A DNA stretch of 64,000 nt from Rhyzopertha dominica. Its lineage: Eukaryota; Arthropoda; Insecta; Coleoptera; Bostrichidae. How positions within the stretch are numbered: the stretch's first letter is position 1; the number at the start of each line of letters is the position of its first letter. The position numbers and the translations under genes are program-made. The stretch lies in NCBI GenBank assembly GCA_025024175.1, contig QCXZ01000064.1:3534001-3598000 (forward strand). The letters are read 5' to 3'. This document shows, piece after piece, positions 57,501 through 64,000 of the stretch. The notes under the pieces are model-generated. The model had not been told where the DNA came from. It saw only the letters and a program-made list of their open reading frames with translations, and made no database searches.

Positions 57501-60500
57501 AAGATTATCCTTTGGTTTTACTGGAGTTGGTCGTTCCGCTGGTTTGTATCCTGGCTTCACAGGCCTTTCGAAGTCACCCTCAGGATGCAGGTTATCTGCA
57601 TGTCTGATAGGAGTTCTTCTTTCACCAGGCTTCACTTTCGTGGGGCTTGGCCGTTCAAAGTTTCCTTCTGGTTTCAAATTGTCGTGTGGTTTGGTAGGGG
57701 ATGGACGTTCGACAGGAACATAAGTTGGTTTCTCAGGTCTCTCAAAGGTTCCTTCAAGCTTGAGATTGTCCTCGTGCCTCACAACTTCCGTCTTTTCAGA
57801 TCTAACAGCAAACTCATCACGTTTCCTGTACTCATTAAACTCTCCTTCTATGTGTAGATTGTCTTCATGGACAATCTTGCGAGCTCGATCTGCCTGTGTT
57901 ATGATCACTTCAGAACGTTCGCGAGTGTCGACAAAATCACCTTCGGGTTTCAAGTTGTCTCTTGGTCTGGTGACCTCGTAGCGCTCTCCCTTACATACTT
58001 TGTAGTCATCTCTTGAGCGAATATCAGTGAATTCACCTTCTACACGCAAATTGTCTTCACGCACAATTATCTGAGCTCGTTCTCCTTTCGTAACCGTTAA
58101 TTCATCCCTTCTTCTTGTGTCTATAAAATCTCCTTCTGGTTTTAAGTTATCCTTGGGCTTAGTTATCTCGTATCTTTCTCCTTTCACCACTTGGTAATCA
58201 TCCCTCGTGCGTGTGTCCATGAAAGTACCCTCCATGTGAAGATTGTCTTCGTGCCTGACGATTTCGACCCATTCACCTTTAGTAGCGTTATAGTCCTCTC
58301 TTCGTCTGATTTCAATTTCTCCCTCTGGTCTGAGGTTGTCCTCGGGTTTAATTGGTGTCCTTTTTTCGGCAGGAGCCACTTTAGTTGGTGTTGGTCTTTC
58401 AAATTCTCCCTCTGGATGCAAGTTGTCTTGAGGTTTCTTCTGTTTCGGTCTTTCTGCTGGTATGAATTTGGGTTTCTCTAGAGTCTCAAATTCTCCTTCA
58501 GGATAAAGATTATCTTCGTGTTTGATTGGAGCACGCCTTTCAGCAGGACCAACCTTTGTGGGTGAAGGTCTTTCAAATTCTCCTTCAGGACGAAGGTTAT
58601 CTTGAGGTTTCTTTTGTTTTGGTCTTTCTGCTGGAATGAATTTGGGTTTCTCTGGTGTTTGGAACTCTCCTTCTGGACGTAAGTTGTCTTGAGGCTTCGT
58701 TTGTTTAGGGATTTCCGCAGGGATGTATTTTGGTTTCTCTGGTGTCACAAATTCGCCTTCTGGATGTAAATTATCTTGTGGTCTCTTCTGCTTCGGTCTT
58801 TCTGCTGGTATGAATTTGGGTTTCTCTGGAGTCTCAAATTCTCCTTCAGGGTAAAGATTATCTTCATGTTTGATTGGAGCACGCCTTTCAGCAGGACCAA
58901 CCTTTGTGGGTGAAGGTCTTTCAAATTCTCCCTCAGGACGAAGGTTATCTTGAGGTTTCTTTTGTTTTGGTCTCTCTGCTGGAATGAATTTAGGTTTCTC
59001 TGGTGTTTGAAACTCTCCTTCCGGACGTAAGTTGTCTTGAGGTTTCGTTTGTTTAGGGATTTCTGCAGGGATGTATTTTGGTTTCTCTGGTGTCACAAAT
59101 TCACCCTCTGGGTGTAAGTTATCTTGAGGTTTCTTCTGTTTCGGTATCTCAGCTGGGATGTATTTTGGTTTTTCTGGTACTTGGAACTCTCCTTCTGGAT
59201 ACAAGTTGTCCTCATGCTTGATAGGGGATCGTCTTTCCCCAGGACCAACCTTTGTAGGTGAAGGTCTTTCGAATTCTCCTTCAGGACGAAGGTTATCTTG
59301 AGGTTTCTTCTGTTTTGGTCTCTCTGCTGGTATAAATTTGGGTTTCTCTGGTGTTTGGAACTCTCCTTCTGGACGTAAGTTATCTTGAGGTTTCGTTTGT
59401 TTAGGTATTTCAGCAGGGATATATTTTGGTTTCTCTGGTGTCACAAATTCACCTTCTGGATGTAAATTATCTTGTGGTTTCTTCTGTTTCGGTCTTTCTG
59501 CTGGTATGAATTTAGGTTTTTCTGGTACTTCAAACTCTCCTTCAGGATATAAATTGTCTTCATGTTTGATTGGAGCCCGTCTTTCAGCAGGACCAACCTT
59601 TGTGGGTGAAGGTCTTTCAAATTCTCCTTCAGGACGAAGGTTATCTTGAGGTTTCTTTTGTTTTGGTCTTTCTGCTGGTATGAATTTGGATTTTTCCGGT
59701 GTTTGGAACTCTCCCTCTGGACGTAAGTTGTCTTGAGGTTTAGTTGGTTTAGGGATTTCAGCAGGAATGTATTTTGGCTTCTCTGGTGTCACGAATTCAC
59801 CCTCTGGATATAAGTTATCCTGGGGTTTCTTCTGCTTCGGTATCTCAGCTGGGATGTATTTTGGTTTTTCTGGTACTTGGAACTCTCCTTCGGGATACAA
59901 GTTGTCCTCATGCTTGATGGGGGATCGTCTTTCCCCTGGACCAACTTTTGTAGGTGACGGTCTTTCAAATTCTCCCTCAGGACGAAGGTTATCTTGAGGT
60001 TTCTTTTGTTTTGGTCTTTCTGCTGGTATAAATTTTGGTTTTTCAGGTGTTTCAAACTCCCCTTCTGGGAAAAGATTATCTTGTGGTCTTTTCTGTTCGG
60101 GTATTTCTGCAGGAATATATTTCTGCTTTTCTGGCACTTCAAATTCACCTTCTGGATAAAGATTATCTCCATGTTTTATTGGTGTTCTTCTCTCGGCTGG
60201 TCCAACCTTTGTAGGAGTTGGTCTTTCAAATTCTCCTTCAGGACGAAGGTTATCCTGTGGTTTCTTCTGTTTAGGCCTCTCTGCTGGAATGAACTTGGGT
60301 TTTTCAGGTGTTTCAAATTCCCCTTCTGGTCGTAGATTATCTTGTGGCCTTTTTTGCTTGGGTATTTCGGCAGGAATATATTTCGGCTTTTCTGGCACCT
60401 CAAATTCACCTTCTGGATAAAGATTATCTCCATGTTTTATCGGTGTTCTCCTCTCCGCTGGTCCTACCTTTGTAGGAGTAGGTCTTTCAAATTCTCCTTC

Positions 60501-63500
60501 AGGACGAAGATTATCCTGTGGTTTCTTTTGCTTGGGTCTCTCTGCTGGAATGAACTTGGGTTTTTCAGGTGTTTCAAATTCCCCTTCTGGTCGTAGATTA
60601 TCTTGTGGCCTTTTTTGCTTGGGTATTTCAGCAGGAATATATTTCGGCTTTTCTGGCACCTCAAATTCACCTTCTGGATAAAGATTATCTCCATGTTTTA
60701 TTGGTGTTCGTCTTTCAGCTGGTCCAACCTTTGCAGGAGTAGGTCTTTCAAATTCTCCTTCAGGACGAAGGTTATCCTGTGGTTTCTTTTGTTTAGGCCT
60801 CTCTGCTGGAATGAACTTGGGTTTTTCAGGTGTTTCAAATTCCCCTTCTGGTCGTAGATTATCTTGTGGCCTTTTTTGCTNGGGTATTTCAGCAGGAATA
60901 TATTTCTGCTTTTCTGGCACCTCAAATTCACCTTCTGGATAANGATTATCTCCATGTTTTATGGGTGTTCTTCTCTCAGCTGGCCCAACCTTTGTTGGAG
61001 TAGGTCGTTCAAATTCTCCTTCAGGACGAAGGTTATCCTGTGGTTTCTTCTGTTTGGGTCTTTCTGCTGGAATGAACTTGGGTTTTTCAGGTGTTTCAAA
61101 TTCCCCTTCTGGTCGTAGATTATCTTGTGGCCTTTTTTGCTTAGGTATTTCAGCAGGAATATATTTCGGCTTTTCTGGCACCTCAAATTCACCTTCTGGA
61201 TAAAGATTATCTCCATGTTTTATGGGTGTTCTTCTCTCAGCTGGCCCAACCTTTGTTGGAGTAGGTCGTTCAAATTCTCCTTCAGGACGAAGATTATCCT
61301 GAGGTTTTTTCTGCTTAGGTCTTTCTGCTGGAATGAATTTAGGTTTTTCAGGTGTTTCAAATTCCCCTTCCGGTCGTAAATTATCTTGGGGTCTCTTCTG
61401 CTTGGGTATTTCCGCAGGAATGTATTTAGGTTTTTCTGGAACTTGGAATTCTCCTTCAGGATGAAGGTTGTCCTGAGGCCTCTTTTGTTTGGGTATTTCA
61501 GCAGGAATATATTTCGGCTTTTCTGGCACTTCAAACTCTCCTTCTGGATAAAGGTTATCTCCATGCCTTATAGGTGTTCTTCTTTCAGCTGGCCCAATCT
61601 TTGTTGGAGTAGGTCTCTCAAATTCTCCTTCAGGACGAAGATTATCCTGAGGCTTCTTTTGCTTGGGTCTCTCTGCTGGTATGAACTTGGGCTTTTCAGG
61701 AGTTTCGAACTCTCCTTCTGGGTAAAGATTATCTTGAGGTCTCTTCTGCTTTGGTATTTCTGCAGGAATATATTTAGGTTTTTCTGGAACTTCAAACTCT
61801 CCTTCTGGATAAAGGTTATCTCCATGCCTTATGGGTGTCCTTCGCTCAGCTGGCCCAATCTTTGTTGGAGTAGGTCTCTCAAATTCTCCTTCAGGGCGAA
61901 GATTATCCTGAGGTTTCTTCTGCTTAGGTCTTTCTGCTGGAATGAATTTGGGTTTTTCAGGTGTTTCAAATGCCCCTTCTGGTCGTAGATTATCTTGCGG
62001 CCTTTTTTGCTGGGGTATTTCAGCAGGAATATATTTTGGCTTTTCTGGCACTTCAAATTCTCCTTCTGGATAAAGGTTATCCCCGTGCCTTATAGGCTTT
62101 CTTCTTTCTCCGGGATGAACTTTGGTAGGTGTTGGTCTTTCGAACTCACCTTCTGGATAAAGATTATCTTGGGGCTTCTTCTGTTTTGGTCGTTCCGCCG
62201 GCACAAACTTAGGTTTCTCTGGTGTTTCAAATTCTCCCTCGGGACGAAGATTATCTTGAGGTTTCTTCTGTTTTGGCCTCTCTGCTGGCACATACTTAGG
62301 TTTTTCTGGTGTTTCGAATTCCCCTTCTGGTCGCAGATTATCCTGAGGTCTCTTTTGCTTAGGCCTCTCGGCAGGACGGTATTGTGGTTTCTCAGGTCTA
62401 TCAAAACTACCTTCCGGTTTAAGATTGTCTTCTGGTTTTTTGGCTTTAGGTTTTTCCGCAGGTGACCACTGCAAAGGTTTGGGTCTTTCAAAATCTCCTT
62501 CTGGCTTTAGATTATCTTGAGGCCTCTTAGGAGTTGGACGTTCAGTCAGCTTAGGGATATACTCATCTCGAGATAAGGTTTTTCCTTGAAATATGCCCTC
62601 TGTTTTCAAGTGGTCTTCGTGTACTATCTTAGATTGGCGAATATCAGTAGTGTTATCGAAGGTTTTGTAGAAGTCTTGCGTTGTGGTTGTTATCATACCA
62701 CTGCTGTCGGTTGAATAGAATTTTTCAAAGTCCTCTTTCGTCCACGTTCTTCTCCTACGCTGCTCTATCGGCACGTTCTTTTCCACGAAATCTGTGTGAG
62801 ACGAAGTTTCAAATCGCATATCGCCTTCAACAGTTAGGTTATCCACGCGCTTGTGGACTTGAGTAGTGCGTTCTACTGATGTATATTCTTTGAAATCTGC
62901 ACGACTGGTGGTATCAGTTAAGAGTTCTCCTTCAACTTTTGTCCATGTGTTACGACGTATTGGACTTGCTCTTTCTACTAATTCTCCGGTGTAGTCTGCT
63001 TTGCTCGTGGTTATATCTGCAAAAAGATTACATTTAGATTAGTTATGGCAAGAAGTTTTCATCTTTACAGCTTACCGGTAAATTCACCACTGATACAGAT
63101 GTTATCTTCCCTCTTAGTTATTTCCGCTCTTTCCCCGCGTATCTCACGGTAATCGTGAATGATGCTTCTGGTCCCGGTGAATTCTCCTTCTGGTCTGAGA
63201 TTGTCCTGTGGCTTCTTGGCGATCGGCCTCTCCCCAGGCAGATACGTCGGCTGTAAAGGTCTCTCGAATTCTCCTTCTGGTTTCAAGTTGTCTTCTGGTT
63301 TCTTAGGTTTGGGTCTTTCAGCAGGCTTCCATGGCTCGCGAGCTGGTATTTCGAAATCGCCTTCAGGTTTTAAATTATCCTGGGGCTTCTTCTGAGGTAA
63401 TCTTTCACCCGGTGACCATTTCTCGGGCTGTCTTTTCTCAAAGTCGCCCTCTGGATGGAGGTTGTCAGTTGGTTTCCTTACGGGAGCTCTCTCACCGGGT

Positions 63501-64000
63501 TTCCATTGTTCCGGTTTGGGAATCTCTATATCTCCTTCTGGTTTCAAGTTGTCCTGCGGCTTCTTTTGGGGAAGCCTTTCGCCTGGTAACCATTTGTCAG
63601 GAAGCCTCTTCTCGAATTCTCCTTCTGGGTGTAAGTTGTCTTGTGGCTTTTTGGGCACCGCACGCTCTGCAGGCGACCATTTCTCCGGTTGTCTTCTTTC
63701 AAAATCTCCTTCTGGATGAAGATTGTCACTGGGTTTCTTCACTGGAGCTCTCTCACCAGGTTTCCACTCCTCGGGCTTCCTCTTCTCAAAATCTCCTTCG
63801 GGATGAAGGTTATCGTGGGGTCTCCTGGGAAGCGGTCGTTCCGCAGGGCACCACGGTTCCGGCTTCCTCTTTTCGAAATCACCCTCTGGGTGCAAGTTAT
63901 CTCTAGGTTTTTTCACTGGGGCTCGGTCACCGGGCTTCCATTGTTCGGGTTTTGGAATCTCGATGTCTCCCTCTGGATGCAAGTTATCCTGTGGCTTCCT
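54118..64000 (-). CDS. Giant D-N-L-x-P-E-G repeat protein, 3' part (five exons, 5' end outside window)
   Basis: Exons on the minus strand run 64000(edge)-63076, 63016-57404, 57347-56983, 56930-56358 and 54567-54118, with GT..AG introns and phases that join exactly. The product here exceeds 2600 residues. It is hydrophilic and rich in P, E, K and R, with no visible membrane segment, and is built from 29-32-residue units with the core D-N-L-x-P-E-G-[ED]-F and a second conserved G/A-E-R. Near the exon 2 start and in the 58.0-58.3 kb part the units are longer and carry T-x-x-R-D-D-Y. The last two exons are non-repetitive, rich in S, T and Q, and each has an S-H-I-x-L-G-[ED] motif. The T-T..D-[YF] rhythm recalls SAXO/MAP6-type microtubule-binding modules, but this is a weak inference. 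A cytoskeletal or muscle scaffold is plausible. I cannot name the gene. Confidence 0.85.
54568..56357 (-). other. Last intron of the repeat-protein gene
   Basis: AT-rich, with GTAATT donor and TTATTTTCAG acceptor on the minus strand. TACAGGATGTC at about 54842 and TACAGGGTGG at about 54895 resemble transposon ends but no partner end was found. Short frames inside are not credible. Confidence 0.6.
56358..56930 (-). CDS. Repeat-protein gene, S/T/Q-rich exon
   Basis: After TTTATAG the frame reads V-G-T-E-R-T-E-Y-T-T-T-T-K-Q-T-F, then T-E-S-H-I-C-L-G-E-D-S, followed by a long S/T/Q/K-rich segment with few repeats, ending S-N-I-H-E-Q before GTAATT. 573 bp, phase 0 at both ends, so it could be skipped in frame. 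Confidence 0.88.
56983..57347 (-). CDS. Repeat-protein exon
   Basis: It begins after TTCTTCTGTAG, completing a Gly codon, with A-F-E-R-P-D-K-P-A-Y. It holds four further units, including D-N-L-R-P-S-G-E-F and D-N-L-Q-I-S-G-E-F-Q-D-T-T, and ends D-S-L-K before GTATTT. 365 bp, phase 1 to 0. Confidence 0.92.
57404..63016 (-). CDS. 5.6-kb repeat exon of the D-N-L-x-P-E-G protein
   Basis: The acceptor TTTTTGCAG precedes 63016 and the donor CCAGAAG|GTAAGT follows 57404. The 5613 bp are exactly 1871 codons with phase 1 at both ends, so the exon is symmetric. It begins I-T-T-S-K-A-D-Y-T-G-E-L, passes a few divergent units (T-T-S-R-A-D-F, T-D-F-V-E-K, T-T-T-T-Q-D-F), then runs through about 64 units. 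Types alternate: E-T-P-E-K-P-K-F-I-P-A-E-R, E-R-P-T-P-T-K-V-G-P-A-E-R-R and E-V-P-E-K-P-K-Y-I-P-A-E-I. Two N bases fall inside. No stop or indel breaks the frame. Confidence 0.95.
58350..60107 (-). repeat. 348-bp higher-order tandem repeat (4 x 87 bp)
   Basis: The same landmark recurs at 58541, 58889, 59237, 59585 and 59933, exactly 348 bp apart. Each period encodes four 29-residue units. The added fourth unit is the V-T-P-E-K-P-K-Y-I-P-A-E-I type. The S-P-T-K-V-G-P-[AG]-E-R-R-[AS]-P-I-K-H-E variants distinguish this array from the 261-bp one. Confidence 0.95.
60108..62370 (-). repeat. 261-bp higher-order tandem repeat (3 x 87 bp)
   Basis: The C-A-G-C-T-G-G-[TC]-C-C landmark (in P-A-E-R-R) recurs at 60194, 60455, 60716, 60977, 61238, then 61586, 61847 and 62108 (diverged). 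Spacing is exactly 261 bp except one gap of 348 bp, where an extra E-V/Q-V-P-E-K-P unit is inserted. Each period encodes three 29-residue units of different type in fixed order. Neighbouring copies are almost identical in DNA. Confidence 0.95.
63076..64000 (-). CDS. Repeat-protein exon, partial at window edge
   Basis: The frame is open from the edge to the donor ACCG|GTAAGC at 63076. It encodes about ten 29-residue units such as D-N-L-H-P-E-G-D-F-E-K-R-x-P-E-x-W. They differ from the next exon in having a W after the P-E, and in G-E-R-A-P-V-K-K-P and G-E-R-L-P-Q-K-K-P spacers. The last unit ends I-C-I-S-G-E-F-T-G. Confidence 0.92.

Noticed and set aside
59767..62465. Long + strand open frames (e.g. 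61386-61988, 61995-62465) opposite the repeat exon
   Set aside because: They are antisense shadows of the repeat: open because the codon-biased 87-bp unit has no stop in that frame. They repeat with the same period and have implausible composition.
57404..64000. A CRISPR-like or satellite array
   Set aside because: The periodic array is a continuous protein-coding frame with conserved residues and splice sites, in a eukaryotic genome; no spacers are present.

Overview
The window looks like an AT-rich insect nuclear genome segment, with a beetle or similar insect most likely. The evidence is spliced genes with GT..AG introns, eukaryotic tRNA genes without an encoded CCA followed by T-runs, and a dense mix of decayed Jockey/CR1-type, RTE-type and Penelope-type retroelements with Tc1/mariner, hAT and Mutator-like DNA transposons. 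Scattered N bases show an unfinished assembly. The species cannot be named from the sequence alone.

Layout. Positions 1-35 kb hold no host protein gene that I can defend. They are AT-rich DNA filled with dead transposable elements: several 5'-truncated non-LTR reverse transcriptases, a Tc1-like element (15.3-16.3 kb), a Mutator-like element with a FLYWCH-type finger and terminal repeats (20.04-22.17 kb), a hAT-type element with a perfect 8-bp target duplication (24.15-25.53 kb), a mariner-type element with inverted repeats of over 40 bp (28.31-29.72 kb), a second hAT-type element carrying a nested MITE (30.8-33.1 kb) and a fold-back MITE (33.77-34.26 kb). tRNA-Val(CAC) lies at 35.33 kb, retroelement remnants at 36.6-41.8 kb, and tRNA-Ile(AAT) at 42.33 kb.

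From 42.4 to 52.2 kb on the + strand lies a six-exon gene whose assembled product matches TYSND1, the peroxisomal trypsin-like processing protease. It has a degenerate N-terminal protease half, a His/Asp/Ser triad spread over three exons, and a C-terminal SKL peroxisome-import signal. Its introns hold three non-LTR remnants and a second copy of the mariner-type element. A degenerate tandem copy of its last exon, still open and ending in AKL, lies about 0.9 kb downstream.

From 54.1 kb to the right edge on the - strand lies the 3' part of a second gene, convergent with TYSND1. It encodes a very large low-complexity protein made of 29-32-residue units centred on a D-N-L-x-P-E-G-[ED]-F motif. One 5.6-kb exon holds about 64 units in strict 87-bp register, organised into higher-order repeats of three units (261 bp) and four units (348 bp). 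The first exon(s) lie outside the window. This repeat protein and the duplicated PTS1 exon are the most unusual things here; the rest is ordinary transposon turnover.
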